59,389 nt of DNA from Branchiostoma floridae (GCF_000003815.2 NC_049988.1:13986040-14045428); one strand, 5' to 3'. Positions 37,801 through 50,479 are shown, counted from the first letter of the stretch. Program-made: numbers and translations. The notes: generated by a model not told the origin, from the sequence alone.

Positions 37801-39866
37801 AGCAAACCATGAACTTATTTTTAGGAATCAGAAGCGCCCCCTGACAGCCGGGCGAGGAGGTACATGGTGCCTATCCTGTTACCCTTCGCCTGCGTCGTGG
37901 TGGTGCTCGTCATTGCTCTGGTCGTCAAGGTATCAACATTGTCTAGTCTCCAAGTAGACCCTACGGTGCATTAGAGATAGTATCAAAGGAGTATAGCAGG
38001 CCAAAGGGAGTCAAACGGCTTTACTCCTTGGCTTGCTTTGAGACTATCTCTAAGGCACCGTAGGGTCTGCTTGGAGACTAGACATTGTCGTCAGTCAAGC
38101 TTTCTGCCCATTTCATAACAAGTTAATTGACTTTATCGTGCTAGTGATGTGCTAAAAGACGAATTTACAGGCTTGTATCAGATTCAATAGCTAACTACTG
38201 ATGAATAGAAATCGAATACACGATGTTTGTAGCGAGGCAGAGTTGGAAATGTTGCGATGTAAAGCGTTCGACGGTATCTGTCCCTGGTGCTGAAATGTGA
38301 CATGTAGTGAGTACCTTGGGACCGGTGAGGTTTATCCATTGTCCCGTTCAATACATATGAATGACAGATCTCATGAACTGAAAATGGGAAAGATATTACC
38401 GAATTTCACCTGTTTTGCAGCATCTCAGCTCTCGCCGCCAAGGCGCTCAAAAGGAGGAGGGTGACGACCAGTGTGACTGGCTGACAAAATTCACGAAAAA
38501 GGCGAAGAAGAAAGTCAAGGTAGCGTAATGACACTGAGATGTGACTCTCACTGATGATTGGTCCAATACGATAGACAGACCAATCGGTGTAGACTTATGT
38601 TTACAGTTAGTAGAATTTTTCATCAATCAGTGACTGTTATTAAAGGTAAGCAAACGTACCTCCAAATTCTCGATGGCTATCCAGTCCATCTTGCTCTCGG
38701 AGTGACCTAGTTCTCGCGAGAGTTGCGTGAACTAGGTCAAGACTTGCGTGGATCTTCTGTCCCCCACTCCGCCTCCTTCCGGAGTAAGGGTAAGTAGGAC
38801 TTGCGGCAGCTCCCAGTCCCCAGACTTATGTTTGCTCTGCGGGAATATGGCACTCGGTTACCTGTAGGTATCCCCTGCAGTAAAGTCTTGATTGGCTGCT
38901 AAATGACCAACGGGCAACGTCAATGGATTTGTAATCAGCATCATCACATTCTGATGTCTATTCTGATTGGTCAACCTTACCATTATTTCTGGCTAATCAC
39001 AGCGTTGCATTTGTTGACCAATCAATATGCAGCTGCAATGAAGCTTTAGTCAACCCGAAGCATTTATGAAATTGGCTGCTAGAGGTCGCTCTAAAGTATC
39101 CAATGTAAAATCATACTGGCAGTACCATTGTTGTGCCATTCTTTCATAATCCGCTTGATGACGCCATTGACATGCAGCGCAAAATCAATGCTAATTGATC
39201 GTGAACATTAAGGTTGTTTTATATAGTTCGTCGGAGAGAAATGGAGAAAATATGCAGTGAAGGTAACTTTCTAAATGGTATAACTTCTGTTGTCTCTAAC
39301 CTCTTTACCCTCTATGGCACATCCTGTAATGTACTCTGTCCCTGGGTTCCTTATATCACCTGCCCTGTGTACACCTTGAAATGTTCCATTTTCATCAAAT
39401 TGCCAACGAAATCAGGCATGATTGTTATTGTTAACGGTTATTCTATTTTTGTTGAAAATTTGCAGAGACCTATCTGGGCGCTGGGTCGGGGCGAAAAACA
39501 GCTGAAGATCAACCGGAAACAGGCCATGAGTCTGGCCGGCGACCAGGAGGACTCTGAAGACGAAGAACTGTTCGATGTCAAAGAAGAAAAATCAGTTCCC
39601 TTCAAGGCTTACAGGTGAGTTTTAGACTGCAGACAAAACACACCCAAACAAAACGTGTAAGCTAAGATGACTGATACCCCTGATGATATTGTTTCGTCAA
39701 ACCATTGATATCTCTTTGGCTATTCAGCTGGTCACAAGCTTTTTGAATATCCGGCGACAAGTCTGCAGTTCTACATTACATGGAATTCCAGTCTAGAAGA
39801 TGTAATCTTGTATTTTCATCTAACTCAATTCACACGTATTTTTTTTACAGAAAAAGCCGACAGTAA
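31859..39866 (+). CDS. Single-pass LRR receptor with a giant repetitive stalk (14 exons, 1204 aa)
   Basis: Exons: 31859-32169, 32606-32677, 32986-33057, 33220-33291, 33480-33566, 33721-33792, 33938-34009, 34373-34447, 34749-34891, 35326-37595, 37825-37929, 38421-38519, 39466-39614, 39851-39866. Phases close exactly (3615 nt). Exon 1 gives a signal peptide (LYCVSVVLCVLGSVVSV) and a Cys-rich LRR N-cap (CPYECDC). Exons 2-8 each encode one leucine-rich repeat (24 residues; 29 in exon 5), all split in the same phase. Exon 9 is a Cys-rich LRR C-cap (DPCGCAW...ECGEGG...C). Exon 10 encodes 757 basic residues of duplicated blocks ending in a Glu/Arg coiled coil. Exon 11 has a membrane helix (about 1096-1117). 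Exons 12-14 give a tail of about 85 residues, basic then acidic, without a TIR or kinase domain. Ligand unknown. Architecture suggests a cell-surface recognition or adhesion receptor. Confidence 0.88.
32249..32471 (-). mobile_element. tRNA-derived SINE with 14-bp target-site duplication
   Basis: Read on the minus strand, it begins with a tRNA-like head: GGCGTGGCGTAACTGGTAGAG (A box) and GAGTTCGATTCCCAC (B box). The tail contains GTTGTGCCCTTGGGAAAGGCA and then poly-A (the T run at 32249-32262 on the plus strand). Both sides carry GAGTATCGTGTTTT (32235-32248 and 32472-32485). It is inserted in the first intron of the LRR receptor gene, antisense to it. The head is not a functional tRNA gene. 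Confidence 0.88.
35415..36108 (+). repeat. Three in-frame copies of the SEKHSSAQNPPLEKGF block in LRR exon 10
   Basis: Copies begin at 35415, 35634 and 35898 (219 and 264 bp apart, both multiples of three). Each runs through GYKPKKTT.SQL, a linker ending HTEGKE, and TDTLPWR(H/N).GKMK(A/S)PAQ. The copies differ at only a few residues, mostly in the linker. Confidence 0.85.
36109..36267 (+). repeat. 29-residue repeat KESVSSGTDTLPWWNPGKMK in LRR exon 10
   Basis: Nearly identical 87-bp units; GTTCTGGAACCGAC recurs at 36121 and 36208. They extend the TDTLPW module of the previous block, with WWNP replacing WRHP. Unit length is a multiple of three, so frame is kept. Confidence 0.85.
36615..37232 (+). 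repeat. 103-residue tandem duplication in LRR exon 10
   Basis: Copies at 36615-36923 and 36924-37232 (309 bp each) are nearly identical at DNA level. Each reads NY.RP.QYGRSGLQD through KYVHYD and DLYETRSRQVQNNP to the helix LQHH..IKN.LTEI. Few differences suggest a recent duplication or ongoing homogenisation. Confidence 0.9.
37942..38090. mobile_element. MITE, CTCCAAG family, diverged copy 4
   Basis: TAGTCTCCAAGTAGACCCTA at the left is mirrored at the right by TAGGGTCTGCTTGGAGACTA. ACATTGTC occurs on both sides, a possible 8-bp target duplication. It lies just 12 bp past the 5' splice site of the membrane-helix exon of the LRR gene. Confidence 0.75.
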
Positions 39867-40382
39867 GGAAGGAAACAACAACTCTGTGGATTTCTGCCTT
39901 CTCAACCCTTCCACATCAGCATCCTACAGTTTCCTGTAACTCCACGTCTTCACACAATATTTCAACGTGATGTTAAGAACCGGACCCGATACAACGATGA
40001 CTGTTCCACAATGACTATACCCTGCTAGAAACATTTACATGGCCACCTGCCACTACAGAAGCATTCCAGTGAACCGGGAACAATTACTGATGTTGAAGAA
40101 GACTTTGTCACATACCCACGACTCTGCGCCGTTCCAAGGCTAATACATGCACATGTGTATGTTTTACTCTAGAATGGAGGAAAGCACTCAACCAACCAAC
40201 TGGAAGTATTTTGCTGATACTAGTAGTAGTTTCATTTATTTGTAACAATGCCACACATGAAATCAGACATTAAGATGATCTTCAAAAAGTTTGTATGATG
40301 CCTCCTCTTCTTGAAGCTTTTATGACATTTATCATATCCTCATATACCACAACTTTCACTTCAATTACGATCAATCAAGAGC

Positions 40383-40388
40383 AATAAA
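40383..40388 (+). terminator. Candidate polyadenylation signal of the LRR receptor gene
   Basis: AATAAA about 517 nt past the LRR stop codon. A second AATAAA at 40571-40576 is an alternative, so two 3' UTR lengths are possible. Confidence 0.45.
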
Positions 40389-42224
40389 AATGGCAGAGCA
40401 TCATACAAGTCTATTTGACTTCTTTTATGGACCATCAGAGAGGGAGGAGGAGGTAGGGTTGGATGGTATGGAGACAGGAGTAGCTTGTGGCTTGTTCAGA
40501 AAAAAAAAACTATTACAGGAGCTCAGTTCTGGGTATAATAATAAAAACAAAACAATGTTGTCTTCTTCAAAATAAAACAATGAGCATTGTGCAGATGGTC
40601 ATTCAAAAATTCCTCTGGGGTGTGGCCTAAAAACGAAACCACCATAAAAGAATACTACTCACTCTGCACAACTGGTTTGCAATATCACTAATTTATTCTC
40701 CATTGGCAATGACACTTGGCATGTATTATTTTCCACTTCCACTGTGCATACAATACTTCTTATAGCACATTCTTGGTTAGATATGTTTTGTTGACTCTTC
40801 ATCAAAAATACTGCTACATCCACAAAATACAGAATACATTTCCATTTGTGTACACGACAACATACTACATAGTCTCTGGCACTTGGGTAGGATGTATCGC
40901 TAGCTAAGCTAGTGTTCCAGACCTACACTACATCTTCTACCACTCAGAGATACATGGAATGGTTTTCAATGTTTGTTTCGGCTCATATTTTAGGTTTCTA
41001 AATACTGATGTCAGTCTACTATCTTTTGTGGAGAAATACTTTCATGGCAATTTGTCTTTCCCAATACAACAATCATGTATCTGTAGAATGATTAACAACA
41101 TTTGAAATCTGAGTTACATCACTGTGCTTTTACAACATAAAGAAAAAGAAAAACGGACCAAAAAATTCATAAAATACCAAACCCACACCATCATTCTACT
41201 CAATTACAAAAGGAAATCCTATCATCACACCCGTCTGTCAAGTTCTTACCTCTACATACACAATAATTGTGATCTGCCAATATTCTGCATGCAGTGAGTG
41301 AGTGAGTCCGGGAGTATGGTGGCTTTTGAAGTAATTAACACTATTTTGTGTTCTGGTGATTTCAATACAGTCACATTTCCGGCAAGGTATACATAATCTT
41401 TATCATAAATATCCTAGGTAAGTGGAAACAATCAGGCTAACAAGAGACCCATCATGAGAAGCTGGAACAAATGCCAAACTACCAGTAATGAAGGAGGTTC
41501 ACTCAACTCCTTTGTTTGAGTACAATACTACAACAGATAAGCAAATGGATAAATTTTGGCAAAGGTAAGACATTTCAGGTAGTGTACACTACCTTTTGTC
41601 CGTGACACTGAGCAAGACTTGTGGTCCAACAGGTATTTCACCAAAAATTACAAACTTAAATTATTCCAATGGCAATCTATCCAGTCGATGGAGTTACTTT
41701 TATCCTCTGAATATCAATGCCTGGATGTCTAATCTTCATTGAGACCCTATTAGATAAATGGAAACGTAGACTCTACGTCTCTAAGACACGTTAGATTGAA
41801 TATAGACTAGTCGCGTGAGGGCAGAGGTCATCACTTGTGCGAACTCATTACCTGATTTACGCAAGCCTAAATCAACACTATTACAGCACTGGTGTGGGTT
41901 ATGAATACATGGCAGCACTCACCACACAAGGCACATTATGAGACAAACTTCACATTGCACAATTATAGTATTTGTACGTCACAGCATTTCACAAGTTCAT
42001 CAGGACATTACTACATTACATTACTCTCACTACCAATAGCCACATCAGATTGTAGATAAATGTCTGCACTATTTCTATGTTGTACTTTGATAAAGTACTC
42101 ACAGAGATTTGAGATTGAGTAAATTGAATTTCTGAAAGCCTTGTTCGTGTGTTTTGAAAGCTCCTTCATATTCCAAATTGAGAACTACTTTCTTGACAAA
42201 TACTACATTTTTAATAGGTTTTTT

Positions 42225-42440
42225 ACCAAGGACTAATACTGATTATGGCCTGCCCTTGGTACTGAAACTCTGATGGTGGTTTATCCTTGGTATTGAAACT
42301 TTGATTATGGTCTATTCTTAGTATTGAAGCTGATAAAGGTCAATGGTCGGTAACTGATTATGGTCTATCCTTGGTAAAAAAAACAACTTTGATAATGGTC
42401 TATCCTTGGTACTGAAACTTTGATTATGGCCTTCAGTTTA
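42225..42440 (+). repeat. Degenerate tandem repeat, TGATTATGGTCTATCCTTGG unit
   Basis: About five copies of TTGGTACTGAAACTTTGAT followed by TATGGTCTATCC, with spacing of roughly 45 bp and one interrupted unit. It is in the shared 3' region of the convergent genes. Confidence 0.7.
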
Positions 42441-43131
42441 ACGTCCTTGCTTTTACTGAAAAGGTGCATGGCAAGAACATATTTCGTTTCTTCCATACCC
42501 TGTATGTCTTTCCAAACTGCATTTTCATATCATGTTTATCAAGAGGACAAAAGAGCTTAGCTTTGCCTGAGGTTTCACACAATAAATTACAACAATGACA
42601 TGCACAGCGTCTACAAACCTATCATTTAGGTGTTTAGCAAAGTTACTGGTAATTCAAATGTATGATAAATAGAAATAAAGGAAGTAAATAATAATGATAA
42701 TATCAAATCAGGAGACATTTTCAGGTAGTACTTGTTCTTGAAAAAGTTGTATGTTTTCAACAGGGCTCAAAACACAAGCAAAGCTGTTTGAAAACTGATA
42801 TATCTGTTATATGTGCTCTCAACAGCACTTTTATAAATGTTACAGTAAATGGACAAAAATCCCTCCTTCTTTCTATCCGAAAGCAACAGGAAAACAAAAC
42901 ATATTACTAGAATTGGAAGTAGATATTGAATAAAGGAAAATTAGTTTTGAACATCCTCAACATTTCTGGCCCTCAAAATATATACAGCAACAGTGATTTC
43001 AGCTTGCTCTGCACTGACTCAATACAAGTTGACTTCCCCACAATGCTTCCAGTTTTATCTAGCTTACTCCATACACAGCCCTAAACTCTTAGACTGCTTT
43101 CTGCAAACTCTAGTTACTCCCTACACAGCCC

Positions 43132-46100
43132 CTACTCTATGGACATGTTGATTGGCTGTTCCTCTGGTAGTGGCTGGCGTTTCCAGTCCTCTCGTGTGGC
43201 TATGTAGCCAACAAACCCTCCGAACAACACCAGGGTGAGACCTAGGCAGTTGACGAGGATGCCCTCGGGTGCAAAGGAACTGTAGGTGTCGTTACTGTGG
43301 GGAGGGGGGCAGGTGTCAGTACAGCAGGGAACAACTTTTGAAGGTCACAGTAATACATGATGAATGTATGGTCAAGGTCAATACAAACAGACCAGAACCA
43401 GGATAGTCACAGGATTAATGAATTTCTCTACAAAACCAAGTGTATAATGTAAGGGGTTACTTATAAATTAGATTCTGTTTCATTTTCTTCACCAAAGTCT
43501 AGCTGCTTTGCTAAACTTAAGTCAGTCTGAGACAACATCTAGAATAATTATACTCATAATACACATTTATAGCATGACATCTTTTCCTGTAACCTCCATT
43601 AACATAAATCTACCACTTCATTTGAAAAACAGTGGGTTTGAGACATCTTGTTCAGCACCCCAAGGTATGCACACTGTGACAGTTTAGACGTACAGGAGTG
43701 CATTATACTAGGGGATGTTCTGATAGAGATCTGTTTGGACATACATGTATCTTTCAGGGTGGTGGAATATTATGTATCCTGTAGATGTAGATGTAACTTT
43801 GCTAATATTCAGACGTGAGTAGTACTTACATGGTGAAGAGGAGTTTCTCAGTCAGACCCATCAGACAAGTGGCGATGGACATGGCAAAGATGACCAGGCC
43901 GAAGAAGCGGTGGTAAGGCATGAACAGGGTTCGGATCCAGCGGCTGGCAAACGGCAGGAGATAGGTGGACATCCCAAGTACCCACTGGGGAAGAGTCAGG
44001 CAAACATCATTCAAGAATCTCTACAGACATGCATCTAACTATAGCAAAAGAGAGATGAGCTTAGAGACAGTTCTCTAGCCTGGAATCCAGCCGTATTGTG
44101 CTTTGGTCGCTCCCCTGAGGTACGCTTCCTGCCAATACGACTGGTATTCCTTAGCATTCGAACGATCGGCATTTAAATATTCGCAGATTTTATCTGCGAG
44201 ATTTCTGATTGGCTGTTAGCTCCAAGTTTACAGTTTGTAATCGAACGGAACACTACTTCTATCTTTCCCGCGAACTTTTCAGTATCACAACAACAGATCA
44301 CGCTAGAAATAGCGCCTCGCGATTGGTGTTCTTCTCTCAGGGGTCATCCAATCAGCAAAGAGAAACAAATATGAATATTCATGAGTACCCTCATTAGTGA
44401 CGTAAGGGCCAATCGTTCCAATCGTAACGAATGCCAGACGTGTTCGCACAGGAAGCAGAGCGACCAAAGCACAACACGGCTGGATTCCAGGCTAACAGTT
44501 CTCTATCTTCATGTCTACCTTGCCCCTTAACGACTTGGTCCTTTGTCCCCTGAACAACTCAGGTCAAGGAACTAAGTAGACTTTTAGCCTGGTTGCTAAC
44601 CTTGTTAGCTAGTCCACTCCCACTCATCATACCAACAGTGCTAGTTGGAGCAGACTCAAGCTAAGAAGGCTGCCATCTAGGCTAATTTCTGTCAGTTGTG
44701 TAACAAAGTTGATGTGACAAAGACAATAAAAACAAAAACTGGGAGTTTGAAGTGACATTAAACATGTAACTACAACTACTATACAATGTCAACATTTACA
44801 TTTACGACATACTATTCTATTATTATATAAATATACATATATATATTTCCTTTCCTTTTTCTAACAATGAAATTGTTATTCAGCATGAAAAGAGCTGAAA
44901 TTCAAGTTCACATGCTTTTGTTAGTGGTTAGTATGAACAGCATTCATTAGGTAACATCATGCCGTAAGTTTGAAGTCCTCACAAAGACAACCACATCTAT
45001 GAACTGGCAACATGAAATGAGGGTTACAGCTTGTCTGACTACATGCAACATCATGCAGTGAGGGTGAAGCTACTACATTCTGTGAGGTGACATCATGCAA
45101 GAAGTACAGTTAATGAGATCCCTCCATTTTAAAACTGTGAAAGCTTCAATGTTTTCCTCCAGCATCAAGAATCAGTTACAGGATGGTGATGGCAATTGTT
45201 AACAATTTTGGTGAGTATGTACATCACGGCTGTCTCCAGCTTTAAGTTTTCTGTCCCATTCATTGCTTGGGAGCTCATAAAGTCTGTATAAGTTGTTAAC
45301 TCTGTCATTTTTAAGCTTATGGAAACACATAATATTTGTCTCTATTTCATGTAATGAATTTCAGATTTCAGGGTAAAATTTTTGTTCGTCCCAACAAGCA
45401 ATTTTCCATCCCAGGACGGAGGGACGGGTCCTGGAGACAGCTGTCATATGTAGTTACTGCTTCCACAGTTTTATTTGTATGGGACCATACACAGAGACCA
45501 CCACCAGTGCAACTGTCCAAACCACACCACAGCATAACACAGCGGTACCTGTAACGCGAACAGTATGACCACGATTAGCCCGACCCAGCTGTGGAGGCTG
45601 TACATGTTCGCGATGCCGTTAGCATTGTGGAAATCAAACGTGGCCACCAGAGCCACGATGGAAAATATCAGCGCCGCGATTTGTAGCACCGTGTGGAGGA
45701 TTTTCACCCCGAGCTTCACTTGGTCTCGGAACACGCGGTACGTCAGTATTGCTGTGGACAAGGGATACAGTTATGGGTCATCTAAGGTCAGGAATCTTAA
45801 ACAGAATGAACATGAAGATGGAGAACTGTGAAAGGAAAGTCAGCTTTGGCACACTAAAGAAGCTGAGAGATTTTGTGTTGGATGCCTCTGTTGAGAATAC
45901 ATGGGCAGTAATAATGGTTAACATGAATCTGAGTTGTGTCTTCATAGATCGAGCAGGTTTGACCAATTGTATGTACTTGGCAGGATTGGAAAATAAAAAA
46001 AAATGTCTTGTATGTGAACAAACAGGTTTAAAAAGTGTTTCTTACACCTCCTTGGTGTGAAAATGTGTGAAAGGTGTCTTCGTTTTCAGTACTTTTTCTA

Positions 46101-48131
46101 CCTTTAAGACAAATAGATGGCTAATCATTGTTTGACAGTGCTTTGACATGGGCCATGCTTTCCTCAGTCTCATCCCCATATTCTTGTTCATTCTACAGGC
46201 CCCATCTTCAATGTGGAACAGTCCGAATGCAATCAAAGACAGCTTGAATTTGGACTGTGCCACATCTTGATAGGGCAAGCAGGTGGGTTAATATGAAAGA
46301 AAAAACGAACAAACCTGGGCATTAAACAGTACAACAGTGCCAATTCCCAACCAGGAGTGAAGAGAGTACACGTTAGGGAGGCCTGTAGCATTATGGAAGG
46401 CAAACACAGCCACCAAACCAAGAACAGAGAACACAAACGCAGCCTTGTGAATGATGGCGTGAGCTAGTTTCAGTTTTTTCTTTGCTAGACGTGGCAAGAA
46501 TCTATAGATGATGATACCTGAGCAGAACAAAATAAAGGAAAATAAAATAAAATAAAGTAAAACAAAAGACAGGTGAAAAGGAGGTGTGAGCTCCACTACA
46601 ACTAAGGTGGCAAAACAAAACAAAACAAACCAAAGCAAAACAATAAGCATATTGTTATGGGCACTATTGAACATATTAGATATGTTAAAGATTTTACAAA
46701 AGTAGAACAAAGCAGAAAAATAATATGAATATGAAGCATTAATAGCACCAAAGCAGATGAAATTAGATGGGAAAACATGAACTAGGGTAAAGTGTAAGTA
46801 TTTATGCATTTAAACTACAATCAGTTCAATCAAAAGAAAATTGAATGTACCACCCTCGCAAACCTTTTACTGTCTTTCTCATTCTTTCCAACCTGTTTGC
46901 CTTTATACTCTATCTCCCACAACTATCATCCCAATGTAACTTACCAGTTCCCTTTTACCCATCCTCTATCTCTTTCAAGCCTATGCCTGGTATTTTTGCC
47001 CCTGGTTAGCTACATTGTCAAGTAAGCTTAAAATACCTTCCTAACTCTGACATCCAGAATAATGGGTAGAACATTACATAACACAAAATAAATAAATTAA
47101 TGCGTTAGACAGCATCCATTGTCTTTTATCAGCAACTGAGAAAGACTTCTTTATAAGTGATTTCTTAGTCACTGATGAAAGCCATCTGACTCTTTAAAGA
47201 ATTTAATTAGTTGCTTGGTCTATTTCATATCTATAAACTAATCTTCCTGCTCTTTTCCTACAGCATTGCACAACAGGCTCCCCCTATCCTCACCATTGCC
47301 GTACAAGAAGACCATCCCCACCACCATGAACACAGGGTGCCAGTTGAACTCCTGACCGGTGCCGTCCCAGGCAAACCCTCCCCGGTAGTGAGCTGTCCAA
47401 TAGCAGACCTGAATGGAAACAGAACAGTTTCAGTCAATCATGAAGATTTGCAAAACATACTGTAAATGCAGAAACTTTTGCGGTGGCTCAATGTTTGCGG
47501 TTTTCGCGTTGGCCACTTCAACATTTTTCAATGGCAGTAAGAGAGTACAGTGCATGGTGCTCCCGCGAACTTAAAACCACCGCGAAAATTCCTTTTTCTC
47601 GCTACCGTGAAATTAAATTCCCGTGAACTTAAATGCATTTCATTCAACACATTGTCAAGCAAATTGCTTACCTTAAATTTTCAGAAGGGTGATGCAGAAA
47701 ACACCTGTTGTATTTTATCTATGTCATACCCACTTGAGAAAACACATGCAAATTGTGCCAGAAGATTTGGTGCCCTCAAACAAAATTGTTACAAAAGCAA
47801 TGTTCTCACATCCAAATCAGGTATTCGAATTTTTGACCGCGCCGCACTCTGCGTGTGCAGAGTATATTCAAATTGTTTGATGGAAGCCTGTGTGATATAG
47901 CTTTTTATCACCTGTACCAAAACACATGTATCGAATGTTATCGCAGCCCAGGTATGACAGAAAAAGAGTATGAAAATATCCATGGCAACTCACCATGGCG
48001 ATGGCTGCCACGCCCAGGGCCTCAATCACGCCCAACAGAACAAGAAGCACGTTCATACTGGGAGTTCTGGGATAGCTGTACCCAGCACCTATACCGTCGT
48101 CGTCAACAAGAGGCTTGTGACCTGGCTCCAT
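43132..48131 (-). CDS. Cytochrome b561 family transmembrane ascorbate-dependent reductase, with alternative third exon
   Basis: Six-helix diheme protein that passes electrons from cytosolic ascorbate across a membrane, to intravesicular monodehydroascorbate or ferric iron depending on the paralogue. Exons: 48131-47994, 47408-47294, one of 46517-46315 or 45751-45549, then 43984-43830 and 43294-43132. With either third exon the total is 774 nt, 257 aa, the usual length. The four heme-binding histidines are H70 (FNWHP), H104, H138 (YSLHSW) and H177 (YHRFFG), spaced 34, 34 and 39 as in the family. [10 protein letters not shown] at 53-62 is the conserved first-loop motif. The cytosolic tail ends in an acidic stretch after RQPLPEEQP. 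Orthology to CYB561, CYBRD1 or CYB561A3 is not resolved. Intact. Confidence 0.93.
44077..44493. mobile_element. MITE with about 40-bp inverted termini and 10-bp target duplication
   Basis: AGCCTGGAATCCAGCCGT at the left is mirrored by GGCTGGATTCCAGGCT at the right, and the match continues through TTGTGCTTTGGTCGCT. ACAGTTCTCT flanks both sides (44067-44076 and 44495-44504). The interior has no coding capacity. It sits in the intron between exon 3A and exon 4 of the cytochrome b561 gene. Confidence 0.85.
45549..45751 (-). CDS. Cytochrome b561 alternative exon 3A
   Basis: 203-nt exon between TTGTCCACAG and GTACCG, encoding residues 85-152. It reads [20 protein letters not shown], very close to the standard family sequence, and holds heme ligands H104 and H138. 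It has the same length and entry/exit phase as exon 3B. Using both exons together would shift the frame, so only one can be used per mRNA. Confidence 0.9.
46315..46517 (-). CDS. Cytochrome b561 alternative exon 3B
   Basis: 203-nt exon between GTTCTGCTCAG and GTTTGT, encoding [20 protein letters not shown] and onward. It keeps H104 and H138, adds a histidine at position 108, and replaces the loop [11 protein letters not shown] with a more basic [11 protein letters not shown]. The second half stays close to exon 3A ([15 protein letters not shown]). No stop or frameshift, so it is likely under selection rather than a decayed duplicate. Confidence 0.85.
47458..47641. mobile_element. MITE, TACTGTAAATGCA / TTCGCGGT family, copy 3
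   Basis: Begins TACTGTAAATGCAGAAAC and has mirrored TTTTGCGGTGG and CCACCGCGAAAA parts, ending GAACTTAAATGCATTTCA. It lies in intron 1 of the cytochrome b561 gene, about 50 bp upstream (minus strand) of the exon 2 acceptor. Confidence 0.7.
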
Positions 48132-48870
48132 TTTCAACTACCTGTAAAGAATTTCACAGTTAGCACATTGTAATTTGTAGAATTCTTGATACAATATGCA
48201 GAAGGTATGTTGCAGTCATCTGTGGCCAGCCCTCACGATCAAGTTGCAGCATTTGTTTAGAACCTTGTAGTGCTTAGTGACACACTTATAAGGCAGTGGA
48301 AGTTTGCTTGCTATTCAACAGCAGGTATTTCTTTATTGAGAGGAGTTGCTAGCCCCTCCCCTTTAGCATGCTCATGGTACCTCCTCAAACACTGGACGAC
48401 CATTTTATGCCCCTTCCAAAAGACGGGTGCAGCCACAACCAAGATACACATTAAGTGTGAGAGGCTATTACAAGTACCTGTCGAGCTACACTGACATCCC
48501 ATGATCAGGTTGCCCTACAACTGTTACATCTGGTTACCCAATGATTTTGGAAATTTGAACAATCAAAATTCAACACACTGCCACTGTCATAAGTGATTAG
48601 AATTTAGCACTTTAAAGTGCATCTACAGTGCTCAAAGTCTTGAAGTTATCATTAGCTAATCAGAATTCCAAGTTGGAAAACATGCATGTGGTGTGTCAGA
48701 TGTGTTACAACTCATCAGTATGGCAGTAATATTCTTGTTAATAGCCGAGACATCCAGGTCTGCGTAATGCTGCTCTAATTGGATTGGTTCTCATGCAAGG
48801 ATGGTTCTTGCCTACAGAGAGTGCTGTTGTGAATAAAAATCATTTGGCAACTAGAGTTCCACGAACACAT

Positions 48871-49786
48871 ACCTTTGCCAAATAACAAGGTTTGTTATGT
48901 AGAATGATGTCTGTAGACAAATGCGTTACTCATTTCATTTTCTTTATAATCATATGCTTGGAGTTGGTTTATAAAATTTCAACATTGATTATGCAAATTA
49001 GATCCCAAGTTACCATTAATCGATATCAAATTGTATCAAGTATTACTTAAGCTATCAGCATACCAAAAATCATGATGATCCTTTGATCCATTCTTGACTT
49101 ATTCTCTTTCAGTCTTTAATAAAATACACCCCTTACTCTCTTCCCTCTTTCTCAGTTACATATGTGACAACTTTGATGAAAGTACTATAATGAAATGCAG
49201 TGGGTTTTTGTACTTTTCCTAATTGATTATGCAAATTAGCTGTTGATTTGCATAATTGGTATCTCATTATGTAGGTCTTCACTTACGCTACCTAAATACC
49301 AAAAAACATGATGATCCGTCAACACGTTCATATTTTCTCATTAATAATGCAAATGAGGTCATCATTTGCATAATTGATATCTATAGCCATTTCTCTCCTT
49401 CCCAGCTACATATGTGACAAGTTTGAAAGTCCTATCATGGAATGCTGTGGATTTATAAATTTTCCTAATTAATTATGCAAATGAGCTGTTGATGTGCATA
49501 ATTAGTATCTCATTATGTAAGTCATCACTCATTCTATCTACATACCAAAAATCATGACGATCCGTCAACATGTTGTAGAGTTATTTCGTCCAAAGTTGAG
49601 TTTCTGCTGCAGTACCTTAGCAAGCCGCTATGGGGTCCACTATCAAACTTGACCTTCGTTTCCCGATCCCTACCCACCTACCAAATATCATCAGGATCCA
49701 TCCCAGGCTTCTCGAGTTATGCTGTTAACACACACACAGACACACAAACACATCCAAAACCTAACCTTAGCCATTCTGGCAAAGGT
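48871..49786. mobile_element. Element with 10-bp inverted ends and about 246-bp internal repeats
   Basis: ACCTTTGCCA (48871-48880) and its inverted copy TGGCAAAGGT (49777-49786) bound the region. Inside, CCTAATTGATTATGCAAAT and the following about 80 bp recur at 49218 and 49464. A CGAGTTATGCTGTTAACA segment with a (CA)n run lies before the right end. No protein is encoded. It looks like a non-autonomous element with internal satellites. Confidence 0.6.
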
Positions 49787-50479
49787 AAAATTGTCGCAGT
49801 GGTTTTAGTCTATTGTCCAGGTTAGTGCGGCAACCCCTCAGCTCCAAAACCATAACTCCACAAATGTGCATTTTAGTTGTATGAAACTGTTCAGAAGTCA
49901 CCCTCAAGCTTAAAGCATCGAGAAACAAGTACCATTTCCACCACCCTGTCGCAAGGGGGTAGGCACTACTTCTAAATTTGCACAAAGCCCACCATACCAC
50001 ATATTTATCTAGAAAATTTTATATAATATTCCCTGGAGAATCCCTTCTTTACTTTTTTGTAGACAGTCAATGAAAACATGTCTGGACATTATATATCTTT
50101 CAACCACATTTTAAACAATGTACATTATGTACTTATTGTCTAACTGTGAATTCAGACATCCATAGAAAAAAGTAACCGATATCGTTTCAAATTTCCCTTA
50201 CGCCTTGTAACCTGAATTCCTTACAGCTGTTCATCAGTTCATATTCAATTTGATGACAGAGTGATAACACGCCTACTCACAATAGGGGATGTGTTGAAAA
50301 GTCCGAATGTTTGAAGTGTAGCCACAACTTGACTGTACATTAAATATATGTAAGTCAATTGGGAACAATGTCCCAAGCTCTGCTCTACTACCTCATGTTC
50401 CTTGTATCTCTATGTACACCCAAAAGATTTTCCACAAAATCACCTCCGTGTAATTTCTGCTGGGCAATTGTCTTCTGAA

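Larger units (their letters stand above)
39867..43131. other. 3' UTRs of convergent LRR receptor and cytochrome b561 genes
   Basis: The two genes converge here. Candidate polyadenylation signals for the LRR gene are at 40383 and 40571. A degenerate tandem repeat sits at 42225-42440. The rest is A/T-rich, without exons I can support. Confidence 0.55.

Noticed and set aside
46288-46314. Readthrough of exon 3B into a 173-residue frame
   Set aside because: The family alignment ends at the GT donor; residues beyond it are intronic.
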